A DNA stretch of 64,000 nucleotides, from assembly GCA_001875255.1 (NCBI GenBank), contig MJAN01000003.1:117186-181185 (forward strand). Reading direction: 5' to 3'. Positions 25,948-37,045 of the stretch are shown piece by piece; positions within the stretch are counted from its first letter, which is position 1; each line of letters starts with the position of its first letter. The stretch is from Candidatus Sabulitectum silens (lineage in GTDB: Bacteria; Fermentibacterota; Fermentibacteria; Fermentibacterales; JCC-6). The notes under the pieces are model-generated. The model did not search any database. It worked only from the letters and a program-made list of their open reading frames with translations, and had not been told where the DNA came from. Made by a program: the position numbers and the translations under genes.

Positions 25948-27680
25948 TCAGGCTTTGAAGATCCGGCCGGGGGTCACGCCGGCTTCCTTCAGGGCGGTGT
26001 TCCTCTTGATCTTTTTCGTTGTGGTTTTGGGAAGCTCGTCCTCGGAAATGAGGAATCCCGCTATCCGCTTGTGTATCTCGGTTTTTGAGTTGTACCGCTT
26101 CACGGCGTCCCGGATGGCCTGTACCTCGTCTTCCACGGTGATCTTCCTGCCCTGGCTCTCGGCCTCTTCGATGAGGAGGTCGCGGTCCGGGACCACCAGC
26201 ACGAATATCTCCTCACCCTTGGTTTCCGAGGCCTTGCCGAAGACCACGCACTCCCTGATGTGCCTGAACCTGTTCAGCCTTGTCTCGATCTCTTCAGGGT
26301 AGATGTTCTTGCCGTTCTTGGCTATGATGACGTTCTTCTTCCTGCCGGTGATGAAGAGGAAGCCGTCGGGGTCCACATACCCGTAGTCGCCGGTGCGGAA
26401 CCAGCCGTCATCGGAGAGCACCTTCGCCGTGGCCTCGGGGTCACCGTAGTAGCCCAGCATCACATTGGGCCACGAACCACTATCTCTCCGGTCCCGGTGC
26501 CGTCGGGCTCGTCTATCCTGCATTCCATTCCGTGTATCACCGGCCCTACGCTTCCGTACCTGTTGGCCCTTATCCTGTTCACGCTGATGATAGGGGCCGT
26601 TTCGGTGAGGCCGTAGCCCTGGAGTACCTTGAACCCCAGTTTTTCAAACCCCTCCACCACCACCGGGTCTATGCCGGCCCCGCCGGATATCAGTAGCCTG
26701 AGCCTGCCTCCGAACTTCTCATGCACCTTGCCGAAGACCTTCTTCCGGAGCCCCTTCATTCCGATCTTTTCCCCGGCGGCGGAGACCGCCATGCCGAAAC
26801 CCAGCCTGGCCTTGCCCAGGCTGCCGCTGCGTATCTTGTCCATTATCCTCCGGTACATGGTTTCCCAGACAAGGGGTACCGCCAGGATCACAGTGGCCCC
26901 GGTGGTCACAAGGTCATCGGCAATGTAGCGAAGACCATGGACGATGGCGATCTGGGCCCCCATGGAGAGAGGCAGGAGGAAACCGGCGGTGCCCTCGTAC
27001 ATGTGATGCACGGGAAGAACGCTGAGAAAGGTGTCGGATTCGTCAAGGTTCACGAACTTTATGATCTGCTTAACATTGGTCAGTATGGAGTTCTGTGAGT
27101 GCATTACGCCCTTGGCGGTGCCGGTGGTCCCTGAGGTGTAGCTTATCACCGCCACCCTGTGGACGTCGTAGGAGGCCGGGAGTTCTCCCTTGCTCAGCCT
27201 GCCGCTCCTGAGAACACCCCTGAATGTGGTTCTCGCATCCTCGAAGCCTGAGTTCATGGTAACGGACTGAACATCCTTCAGGCCCTGGAACCAGTCGGTG
27301 AACTCGGTGTCGTGGAAGATGATATTGGTTCCGGAGTAGTGCAGGATGGTGTGCATGTCCGCCTCGGGAAGGGCGGGGTCGATGGGAACGACTATGCCCC
27401 CGGCCCTCATGGTGGCAAGATAGGCGGTGTACCAGGAAATGCTGTTCCTTCCCACTATGCCCACCACGGGTTTCGGGTTCAGCTCCAGTAGTCCCCTGGC
27501 AAGCCAGTCCATGTCGTCGGCGAGGTGGGAATAGGTGATGGAGCGGAACCTGCCCGGCTCCAGGGGTTCACGCACTGCGATGGTGTCCGGGATCCTGCTG
27601 GCGGTCCTCTGTAGCATCTCCGGAATACTGGGCATTTCAGGAACTGGATTCAGCGGACCGCCTGGTATGGTTCTGTTCAT
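25948..27680 (-). CDS. AMP-dependent acyl-CoA synthetase/ligase (frameshifted)
   Basis: Activates a fatty or aryl acid as acyl-adenylate and usually transfers it to CoA. ATG 27680 overlaps the preceding stop (ATGA). The P-loop 'SYTSGTTGTAKGVMHS', motif 'LLISGGAGIDP', 'LQGYGLTETAPI', 'GWFRTGDYGYVD' and 'TGRKKNVIIAKNGKNIYPEEIE' are all intact. After a frame change near 26475 the C-terminal domain ends 'ELPKTTTKKIKRN', containing the catalytic Lys. About 577 residues resemble long-chain acyl-CoA synthetases of the FadD15/FACS type. Position between the FGE-like gene and the flippase suggests a role in building a surface lipid rather than beta-oxidation; that is inference. Confidence 0.9.
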
Positions 27681-28893
27681 AATTCCATCTCCGTCCGATT
27701 ATGGTCTTCCTGAATAATACTTTCAGGGGCTCCCGTGGCAACCACCCTGAATCCCGTAAAGGGGTAGCCCAGGGTTTCATCCAGCTCGATAAGCGCATCC
27801 GGCCGCAGTCCTGCCGTGAGGATATCCAGCTGCCCCCGGCTGCCACACCGGTATCCGAGGTCCATTCCCAGACATTGCCCCCATGTGCCCCAGACCCCAT
27901 TCGCTGTATCCCATGGCCCCGGCCGGGGCGGTCCGGGGCAGCCGTCATTGATATCAGGATGTCTACCGAGTATGGATTCGGTCTCATCGGAGAGGTTCAC
28001 AGGAATATCTTCCCCGGCCCCGGCAAGAATGGCCCATTCCACAGGATCCGGTAGCCTGTAATCCAGGCCGCTTCCGGACCTTTCAGAAAGCCACGAGCAG
28101 AAGAGTGCGGCCCCCTCCTGGGTAACGCCCGTTACCGGATGGGTCTCCATCCCGGGCACGGGCGAGTAGGCGGTGGTGTCGTCGTTGAAGGATATCGGAC
28201 CGTTCCAGTTGCTTCTGAGTATGCTGTCCATGAGCAGGGTCCTGCCCCGTATGGTGTGGGAGTCCCTGAGGAGGCCCGGGTCCATCTCGTTCATGAAGGC
28301 CGCGAAGTCACCGGCGGTGACCTCGTCCCTCCCCACGGTCATGGGCCCCATGGCGAAGGGCATCAGCTCACTGGGTATCACAACGAATTCCATTCCCCCG
28401 TCGGTGTCGGTGAAGTAGAAGGGAACGGTGATGTTCAGTAGTTTCACATCCGAGGAAAGCACATTGACCGTCCTTGTGACGGAGAGCCCCATAGGGCCCC
28501 TGGCGGTGACCTCGACCGGGTTGCCCGGACGGATGATAAGGGAACAGGGGGAGCTTCCGGAGAATTGCCCGCCTCTATATGGCAGTCGGTGGGGATGGTG
28601 TTCACCACAAGCAGGCATCCCTGGGTCAGCTGAAGGAAGACAGTGTCCGGTGTTGCTTCAAGAAGGGTGTCCCTGGGGAAGAAGCCGTCCCTGGCGGCGG
28701 ACAGGTGTAATCCGTCGGAGGGGACCAGCCTCACCGCCGGTGTGAGCCCCCCGGGAACTCCGTTTATGTAGAACACCGCTCCCCTTGGAACGGTCACTAT
28801 GGTGAGCTGCTTCATGGTTATTCTCGGGAACAGCCACAAAGCCGCCCCGGCGGCCATGAGAAGGAGCAGCACCGGTGGAAGGACCCTCTTCAA
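27677..28893 (-). CDS. PEGA plus FGE-sulfatase domain protein (frameshifted)
   Basis: The TTG at 28893 overlaps the upstream stop (TTGA). Residues 1-27 form a membrane anchor (MKRVLPPVLLLLMAAGAALWLFP). A PEGA-like segment follows: 'TIVTVPRGAVFYINGVPGGLTPA' to 'DGFFPRDTLLEATPDTV'. After a frame change near 28555 comes a formylglycine-generating-enzyme-like fold: 'EFVVIPSE', 'FAMGPMTVGRDEVTAGDFAAFM', 'HPVTGVTQEGAALFCSWLSERSG' and 'YRLPDPVEWAILAG'. The family 'GGNVWEWTSD' motif is in another frame around 27880, before 'TLGYPFTGFRVV'. Such membrane-anchored FGE-like domains are often not true sulfatase activators. It faces the periplasm and is embedded in the radical SAM/ligase run. Confidence 0.8.
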
Positions 28894-30293
28894 CGGTCAG
28901 TCCCCCAGTTGTTGGAAAGCACTGCCTTTATGTCGTCGAAGAGGTAGCCGGTCCTGATGTCCCTCCAGAACCTTTTCCAGATATAGGAGGGCCTGAAGTA
29001 GAACTTCCTGTGGAAGAGGCCGTAGTACTTCCTTATGGTCTCCCAGGAGAGGTTCTCGTGTTCCCATACCTCGGTGGTGCAGTGGAAGTTGTATATGTCC
29101 CAGTTCCTGCTCTTTATCCTGCCCTCACGCTCTATCTGGCGGAAGAGGGCGCTTGAGGGGAAGGGCAGGGTCATGGAAGCCTTGAGATAGGTAAGGGGTA
29201 TGCTGCAGGCGAACCTAAGGGTTTCCCGGAGTGTTTCCTCGGTGTCGCCGGGAAGACCTATCATGAAGAAGCCAACGGTCTCTATTCCGGCTTCGTGGGC
29301 CATGTTCACCGCCCTGCGCATCAGTTCGATGTCCTGCCTCTTACCAACCTTCCCCAGGACCTCGGAGGAGGCGCTCTCTATGCCGAAGGCACCTGATAGC
29401 AGCCGGATTCCTTTGCCAGACCGAAGAATTCGGCATCCACGTCGTGAACGTTTACCCCGGTGGGAAGCGCCCAGGGAGCAGGAAAATCCCTCTGGATGAG
29501 AAGCCTGCAAACCTCCTTGGCCCTGTCTATGTTCGCGGTGAAGTTGTTGTCCTTTATATGGATGTCGTTGAAGCCCAGCTCAAGCATCCTGAACATCTCG
29601 TCCACCACCCTGCCGGGGCTTTTTTCCCTCACGCTGTGGCCGAAAATGTTCTGGCTGCAGTAGGTGCAGTGGTGGTTGCAGCCCCGGTTGGTTTCCATGT
29701 ATCCCACCGGGTTCTTCCTGGAGGCGATCCGGGGAGAGCGGTAGTACTTCAGGTCGTAGAGCTGCCATGCGGGCATTGGCAGTTCGTCGAGATCGGCTAT
29801 GAGTTCCCTGGGGGGGGTCTGCTTCAGCCTGCCCTCCTCCATGTAAGCTATACCCCGGATGTCCTCCAGGGAATCCCCGCGGCATATCTCCCTGAGGGTG
29901 TTCTCCCCCTCGCCGATGACCACCACATCAAATCCAGTGTCCCTGAGGACCTCTTCGGGAAGTGTAGAGGCGTGGACTCCTCCGGCGATCACCACCGACT
30001 CCGGGCATAGCTCCCTGGCGGTTGCAGCCAGGGCAATGGACTCGGTGACAAGGGGGGTGGTGAAGGTTATTCCTATGTAGTCGGGTTTCCACTTCGTCAG
30101 TATGTCGCGGTAGGCATCCAGGGGCCTGGCCTCTATCATGAGGTCGGCGATCTTCGTTTCGTGGCCGTCGAGGAGCACCGCGCCACCCAGGGAGCCCAGT
30201 GTAATGAAGGGCGCCGAGGTGATGGCCACCTTATCTTGCTGTTGCTGTAACATCTATCGCAGATGGCGGGTTAACCAGAAGTACCCTTGCCAA
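28890..30293 (-). CDS. B12-binding-domain radical SAM protein 2 (frameshifted)
   Basis: I place the start at TTG 30293, five bases after AAAGGAG, because this frame gives the canonical N-terminus 'ARVLLVNPPSAIDVTATAR'. One indel near 30240 then joins it to 'VAITSAPFITLGSLGGAVLLDGHE'. The cobalamin-like domain has 'PDYIGITFTTPLV', 'VVIAGGVHASTLPEEVLRD' and 'DVVVIGEGE'. The radical SAM cluster is in 'TNRGCNHHCTYCSQN', followed by 'DIHIKDNNFT'. After a second break near 29400 come 'FGIESASSEVL' and 'GFFMIGLPGDTEETL'. It is first in a run of genes with 4-bp overlaps. Probably a methyltransferase or C-C bond-forming enzyme of unknown substrate. Confidence 0.88.
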
Positions 30294-30315
30294 GAGAGCT
30301 CCTTTCAGGGTGGTT

Positions 30316-30337
30316 GCCCGGCGGTCATCCGCCGGGC
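30316..30337 (-). terminator. Hairpin after the C1 peptidase gene
   Basis: GCCCGGCGG (30316-30324) and CCGCCGGGC (30329-30337) form a perfect 9-bp stem with a 4-nt loop, 7 bp beyond the peptidase stop. No T tract follows on the minus strand. The start of the next gene (30293) is only 23 bp further on. Confidence 0.65.
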
Positions 30338-30344
30338 TTATTAA

Positions 30345-32777
30345 TCAGTTGCCCAGAACGACCAGCCTGGACACCGCGGTCCCGCCGGCTCCGGTGGCCA
30401 CAACGGGGTAGACCCCGGCGGGCAGCCTGTTTCCCGAGGAGTCGGTGAGGTTGAAGGGAACCTCGATGCTGCCGGCGGGAACGGTGCCTTTGTAGATGGT
30501 GTTCACCACCCTTCCGGTGATGTCGTGAACCTGAAGTGTAAGGATTCCATCGCCGGGAAGGGAGCACCTGAAAGCCGTGGAGCTCATCGCGGGATTTACC
30601 CCGGCGAACCCCAGGGAGAGTGCTTCGGGAGGGGTTCCCCCCTCCACGGACATTGCCCCGGCGGCCCATATCTCAACATCGTCGATGTTCCAGCCGCAGT
30701 ATTCCCAGCCGGGATCGGTGGTTCCCATGACCCACCTTATGTACACCTCCGGTTCCCCGTCGGCGAACTCTGAGATGTCGATCACCCGGGAGCTCCACTG
30801 GTTTTCGGTGATCTCCTCGGTGCCGTTCTCCCAGACGGTGAACCATGTCTCGTTATCGGTGGATATCCTTATGTACCCGTGGTCGTACTGGTTGCCTTCG
30901 ACGCCCAGCCACCTCTGGAAACGGAGCTGTGTGCCGTAGAGCCCGGAGCAGTCAATAGCTCCGGTGGTGAGGTTCCGTTCCGGAAGGTTGGGCTCGTAGT
31001 CACCCTCAAGATTATACCCGTAAACGTTGGAGCCCGTGTGTCCCGCCGAAGGGTCGGGATATCCGTGGGAACCGCCCATTCCAAGGGGCTGCCCCCATTC
31101 CCAGCCCGGGTCTGCTGTCCAGCCTGGATCAGAGTCCATGTTCCAGCCGTAGATCACACCGGCCTGGCCCACAACAAGCACAACTGTGCCGGTGGTGTTC
31201 CCTGTGCCGGTGGATTCGTTAACGAAATCCACATCGGAGGTGTAGACCCCCAGGGGAAGCTCCGAGGCTGCGGAGGTTATGGAAACGGTTATCTGAACCG
31301 TTTCACCCTGGGAAATGATGCCGGTGAGGGGACCGGAAAGCTCGAACCAGTCCGCCTGGTCCGGGGAAACGCTGTACTCCGCTGAACCGTCGCCATAGAA
31401 GGAGAGTTCCCAGGTGTGGGAAGAGGGATCGAATGGCCCCCGACCTCGCCCTGGAACAGGGCGTCCTGGCTGGGGGTTACCCTGAGCCCGGCATCGAACC
31501 CGGCGAGCTTCAGGCAGAAGTTGGCCGTTCCGGGGTAGGGATTGCCCGGCCATGTATAAAGATCCTGCCAGGAGCCGTCGTGGAACCAGCTTTCCCCCGG
31601 GGAGGCCGATGATTCCACAATGACCCGCATGGCTGAACCCAGAAGCACTGGAACATCGGCGGTCCTGTCGAAGGGGTAGCCTCCGTGGGAAAACTCCATG
31701 ACGAAGTAAACGCTGTCCCCGGGGTTTATCTCGAAGGGGCTCTCAAGCTGATGGGTATGAAAGCCCCTGTACTGATAGAAACCGGTCTCGGTACCCATGG
31801 GGTCTGAGAGGGCCCCCCCTGGAAGCTGCCGTAGAAGGAGGCGGTATAATCCACTGAGTCCGCCGCGGTGAAGAAGGAGACCGCGGTCATGTAGTGGTCG
31901 CCCTGGGCCTCGAAGGCGTTCATAACCTGGGTCGGACCGGTGAACGTGTCCCGCCAGCCATGGTAGTCGTGGTAGTAGAACTGCTCGTATTCCATGAACT
32001 GTGTGTTGGTGAAGGAAACCGCTCCCATGAAGGGCTCTCTGCCGCACCACTTGTCCCAGTAGCTGATGTAGAAGTAGCCGTCGTAGCCCCAGTTCTCCCC
32101 CCAGCTGTTCTTGCATATCCATGCACCGGGCTGGGGAGCCTGGGTTATCATGTTATCGTCCCAGCCTATGATCGCCACGGCGTGGTTGGGAAGGTCGTCG
32201 GTTTCAGGGGGCTGGTACTGAATGTAGTCCTGCATGAAGGCGGCCTTCACGCAGTAGCAGGTTGCCAGGGCGCCGTGCTCCATGACGGCTTCCTTTATGT
32301 GGTCCAGGGAAGCCAGGTCGTCGCCGCCGGTGTGCCACTGGACATCGGCGGGATAGTAATAGTGAAAATCCGGGGAATACAGCTGGGGCGCCTGGTCGTA
32401 GGACTGGCCGTCGATGTCCCGCACGGCGCCGTCCCCCGGGACAGGTAGGCTGTGGCGACGAGATAGTCGCCCCCCTGGTGAACGGTGAGACCTCCGCTTC
32501 CTCCGGGGGGATCCATGTCGGCGTTGTAGAAATCGTTGAAACCGTTCCACCAGTCCAGGTGGTACTCCGCCAGGTCCGGCTCACCTGATTCGCCATTGTC
32601 TTCCCATACACCGGTCATAAGGAGATTCGACTCCATTGCCGCCATGGTTCCGTGGGTCCAGCAGGTTCCTCCCTGCTGACTCTTTATGGATGTAACGTAG
32701 CTTTCGCCGGCCACGTCCCTGAGGTCGTACTCCGCCGGGGGCTGGAGCAGTATGGCCATGGCAAGGAGAAGAGTCAT
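30345..32777 (-). CDS. Secreted C1 (papain-like) peptidase with sorting domain (frameshifted)
   Basis: ATG 32777 has GGAGG upstream. A hydrophobic N-terminus ([15 protein letters not shown]) precedes '[34 protein letters not shown]', holding the oxyanion Gln and catalytic Cys. The catalytic His is in '[13 protein letters not shown]' and the Asn in '[21 protein letters not shown]'. Thus the full C1 triad is present. Downstream there are beta-rich domains, including a MAM- or lectin-like jelly roll ('[42 protein letters not shown]'). The end '[15 protein letters not shown]...VHDITGRVV...[12 protein letters not shown]' is a type IX-like sorting domain. Frame changes are near 32430, 31815 and 31430. 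About 810 residues. Likely degrades proteins outside the cell. Confidence 0.88.
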
Positions 32778-32797
32778 GATTACCTCCGATATGCTGT

Positions 32798-32825
32798 TTG
32801 CGGGAAAAACTCTTGTTTATATACT
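32798..32825 (+). promoter_or_regulatory. Promoter of the glycosyltransferase gene, probably leaderless
   Basis: TTGCGG (32798-32803), a 16-bp spacer and TATACT (32820-32825). The -10 ends six bases before the ATG at 32832, so transcription would begin at or next to the start codon. No Shine-Dalgarno sequence lies between. Confidence 0.5.
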
Positions 32826-32831
32826 ACAGTC

Positions 32832-33784
32832 ATGAAATTGCTGGTAGCGGTTCCCGCACTGAACGAAGAGATAACCCTGGGTGGTGTTGTCTCCGCCATA
32901 CCTTCCGTTATCGATTCCCACCAGGTGGAGGTGCTTGTTGTTGACGATGGCTCCACCGACTCCACCGCCGCCATTGCCAGGGAGTCCGGGGCAGCGGTTG
33001 TGTCCCACGGCCGCAACATGGGGCTGGGCACGGTTTTCAGGACCATGCTGGCCTACGCCAGGCGGGGAGGGTTCCACTGCATGGCAACCATCGACGCCGA
33101 TGGCCAGTTCGATCCGAAGGACCTGCCTGCGCTTTTCCAGCCGGTGATAGCCGACGAGACTGACTTTACCACCGCCAGCAGGTTCCTCGACCCTGCCCTC
33201 ACACCGCGGATGCCGCCGGTGAAGAAGTGGGGCAATGCCCGTGTGGCGAAACTGGTGAGCAGAATGGCGGGAATAAAGGTAAAGGACGCCACCTGCGGGT
33301 TCAGGGTCTATGGCCCCGCGGCCATAGAAAGGGTGTCCTGCTTCAGCAGGTTCACATACACACAGGAAACCATAATCGACATAGCCAGGAAGGGGCTTCG
33401 AATAAGGGAGATCCCCTGAGGATACGGGGCGAGCGGGAACATGGAAGATCACGTATAGCTTCGAACCTCTGGAGGTACGCCCACCTCTCCATGGAGGCCA
33501 TGTACTCCGTGGCACATGGCCACTCCCCCTGGCGGTTCTACGGAAGACCGGCCTTTACCCTTCTGTTCCTGGGGGCTGCCCTTGACCTCTTCGTTCTGGT
33601 GCGGTGGCTGGTGGTGGGAAAGATAACCCCCTTCGCAGCCTTCGGTATTGGCGGGCTATTCATGATAACCTTCGGAATACTCCTGGTCCTCTTCGCCTCC
33701 ATCGCGGATATCTCCGCGGCGAACAGAAAAATGCTGGAGGACATCACCGCCTTCGAAACCAGACGGATAAGGAACCTCGGTTAA
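32832..33784 (+). CDS. Family 2 glycosyltransferase, DPM1/DPG-synthase-like (frameshifted)
   Basis: Transfers a sugar, most likely to polyprenyl phosphate. ATG 32832 gives MKLLVAVPALNEEITLGGVV. The GT-A fold motifs are 'VEVLVVDDGSTDST', 'HGRNMGLGTVFRTML', 'MATIDADGQFDPKDL' (DxD) and 'DATCGFRVYG'. After a frame change near 33420 come two C-terminal transmembrane segments, 'AFTLLFLGAALDLFVLVRWLV' and 'FGIGGLFMITFGILLVLFASI', as in membrane-bound dolichyl/undecaprenyl-phosphate sugar transferases. About 317 residues. It is divergent from the C1 peptidase and convergent with the CotH gene. Confidence 0.88.
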
Positions 33785-33788
33785 CCCC

Positions 33789-36700
33789 CTATCTCAGCAC
33801 CGTAACCTTACCAGATGCCGGGAGCTGCCCGGCGCACCTGGCGAAAACAAGATAGAGCCCGGCGGGGACCCTGGAGGTGTTCCAGGTAAAGGTGTTCAGC
33901 CCGGGCTGGCCGTAGCCGTCAAAGACCGTTGCCACCCTCCTGCCCGCCAGGTCGTAAACGAAAACCTCGGTCTCCCCTCCGGCAATGGTGACATCCATGG
34001 TTACAAGGCCGGTGAAACAGGGATTGGGCCTGGGACTCCCAAGCAGTACGGGAACCGAATAGAGGGTTCCGTTGCTGTAACCCGGTGTGGGGTTATCGAG
34101 TATTCTCCACTGACCTCCGTCGGGAAACCGTCCCAGTGAGATGTCCGCCGTCTGGTTCTGGAACTCCACTTCCTCGATGGGAGATACCCGGGGGGGGTCA
34201 CCCGGTGCCATCCTTCCCAGGGAAAGTGTGTCCCCTCCGGCAGAGAGGGTGAAGGGAAGATGGTTCCCCCCCTTCCAGCCGTCGCCATCGGCCCAGAAGA
34301 GCATGAAGCCTCCGGATGGGATCATGGTTCCCCGGGGTACCGACCAGGCGGTGTCCCCCGCCGAGAATACAAGGACCCCGGCGTCGAGATCGTATGAGGT
34401 ACCGTTGAACAGTTCTATCCAGTCGGAAAACCTGCCCCAGTCGTCCTGTATCACCGTATCGTTCCTGGCCATTACCTCGTTCACGCAGAGGCCGTTCATC
34501 CTGGCGGGATAGAAGAAGGGGCCCATGTCCAGCCTTGTGCCGTCGGGGTCTTCCCTGTTCGGGTCACCGGCGTCGATGCAAGGGGAGTGGTGAAGCAGGC
34601 GACCCTGGGAATCCAGAGAGGGGTCACCGGTAACGTTTCCCTGGCCGGGGATCAGGCCGCCGTCGGATATGGACCACTGGACCGAGGCGGTACCCTCCTC
34701 CACGAATACATCGCTTCCGCATTGCTCGAATATGGAACTGGACACCGCGGCATGACCGCCGCTTCCAGTGGTTTTGTCGTAAACATGAAGGGCGGTTTCG
34801 CAGTCCCTGAACAGCGTGTTCTCTATCACGGCGGAGGCGCCGTCCTTCACCGCTGCCCCGGTTAATGAACCCTGGGTAACGCAGTTCTCAATTGTGATCA
34901 GTGTTCCCCCGGCTCCACCGGAAGTGGGAGCGCCTATGGAAAAGCCCTTGTCGGCGCAGTCGGAGATCCGTGTGTTGCTTATTGTTACAGTGGATGCGTT
35001 AATGTCTATGCCGTCGTCGGCCATGTTCTGAACCACGCAGTTGTCCACGGTGAAGGAGCCCTCGGTGCACAGCTGGAACTCTATTCCGTCCATGCTGTCC
35101 GCCACCGGGTCGGTGAGGTTCCTGAAAAGGGAATTGGTGACGCTGCCGCTGTCCCCCTGGCCCAGGAAGAAGAGCTCACCCCTGTTGTCGGTGAATATGC
35201 AGCTGTCCACCTGGACGGTGCCCCCGTTCACCTTCAGGCAGGACCAGTTATTCCTGAAGGTGCTGTTCCTTATCAGCACTTCGGAGGAATGGGTAGCCAC
35301 CCCTGCGAAATCGGCTCCGGGCCCACCGGCGTAGCCCCTGGAGCCGGAAACCACCGTGTGGTTCATGTCCAGTGAGCCCCCGTTAATCCTGATGCCCCGC
35401 CAGCCGGCGAAGGAGTTCTCTGCCGTGAAGATCACAGAGTCGGTGGCGGATCCACCGGAGATGATGCTGCCCAGGCAGTTAACAGCTCCGTTCTCCCCGA
35501 TCAGAATGGTCACACCGGCCTCTATCTGCAGCGTGCCCCCCTGGGGAATTGTTACCTCTCCCGGTATCGAATAGGGGGAGAGTGCCCTGTACAGGGTGGT
35601 GTTTCCGGGAAGGGTCCCGGTGAGCACCACAGGGTTCACCACTGTGAAGGGATTGTACCTGTCGGTTGCCTCGGTTACCCTCCAGCCTGCCTGTTCCCCG
35701 GTTTCCACCGTCCACCAGAACTCCCCGGGAGCAAGTCCAGTTATGGTGAAGAGGGTGTCCTCTATCCCTTCGAACATGGCAATGGTATCGGAGCTGGTTC
35801 CCAGGCTGTCCCGGAGGATCACCGTGTAGGATGCCGTCGGAACCCCGGAGGGTCCTCCGTTGGCAGCCAGGACACAGTGAGGCTGTCGGTTACCAGGGAG
35901 TCGGACCTGAGGGAGCGAAAGGGATGGTATTTGTACTGAAACTGCCACTGAAGGTCGGATATCCTTATGTCGAGGTTGTCCCTGAGTTCCTGAAGGGCCC
36001 CCTGGAACCCCTGTATGTCCGTGTTGTCCCAGGTGTCCTGCTCCACCGCGTGGTGGAGTGCCACCTCCAGGGAATCGCACCAGAACTGCAGCCTCTCCGG
36101 GGTGAGATGATGGCTGAACATGCTCTCAACCGAATCCATGAAGGCCTCCCGGAAGCCCGGGACGGTGAGGGTCCTGGCGTGGATGGGGTTGTCGTACCAG
36201 TTCTGATTGGTACAGCCGGCGTAGTTTATCCTGATGTTCTTTGAGAGGACCCTGTCGACGTCCCAGGGAAGCATGATCCACTTCCCATCACCCAGCACAT
36301 CGTTGTAGAGGTAGTAGTTGTGGTAGTAGGTGCTGTTGTTGGCGAAGGCGGCGTTTATGGCCAGCATCCTTATGAGCCCCGGGGCCGTACATGGTGAATG
36401 AACTGTCCATGAATGCTTCGAAGTCCTCCGGCGGGCAGGATTCGATGCCCTCTATGAGCTGCTGGAGATCCTTCATACCCGATGATTCGTTGGTCATTTT
36501 CGACCAGAGCGAATCGATGTCGTCGTGAATATTGGCGCAGGCGCCGTCCCTCCTGGCCTTGTATAGGTTGCCCAGGGTATTGATGCCGTTCCTTTCCAGG
36601 AAGGACTCGTTCACCGGCTCCAGGAGCATGAACAGCCCCTGTACTCGCCGTTTATGTCCAGCCTGGCGTGGGAAACCTGAAAACAGGGAAACCCCATGCC

Positions 36701-37025
36701 GCTGAGTACCCGTGAGAAAAACCAGGCTCGGATGTAGGAATGGTCGAGATAGTCGGCGTTGAAGTTCCATCTGGTCCTGCCGAGATGGGGCTGATCAGGG
36801 GGAACTCGATCCGGTAGGATTTTTCCTGAATGCCCTTGATGTGTCTCCCCTGATCCGCATGGTGCAGTTCTCGTACACGGTTCCCTGGTGTTCAACCGTG
36901 CAGGGAATGACGATCTCCTCCTCATAGTTGTCCATCATGTACTGGAACTGATCGGGATCGCACTCCACGGTGTACTGGGGAACCTGGGCCAGGCAGAAAA
37001 GGCTGAACAGTGCCAGAGCGTTCAT
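33789..37025 (-). CDS. Secreted CotH-like kinase / beta-helix / sorting domain protein (frameshifted)
   Basis: About 1,075 residues. ATG 37025 has GGGGAGG seven bases upstream. Signal peptide MNALALFSLFCLAQ. The N-terminal 400 residues match CotH spore-coat-kinase-like proteins: 'CTMRIRGDTSR', 'TRWNFNADYLDHSYIR', 'YKARRDGAC', 'NNSTYYHNYYLYNDVLGDGKWIMLPWDVD'. Next is a right-handed parallel beta-helix with repeated 'IRNSTFRNNW', 'VDSCIFTDNRG', 'IENTLFRDCE', and a lamin-tail-like segment 'LCVNEVMARNDTV...WIELFNGTSYDLD'. The end 'SPRPNPCFTGL...VYDLAGRRVATV...VPAGLYLVFARC' is a type IX-like sorting domain. Frame changes lie near 36810, 36640, 36380 and 35850. CotH proteins phosphorylate secreted proteins; activity here is inferred. 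Confidence 0.85.
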
Positions 37026-37045
37026 GATTCAGCCTCCCCGGGGTT

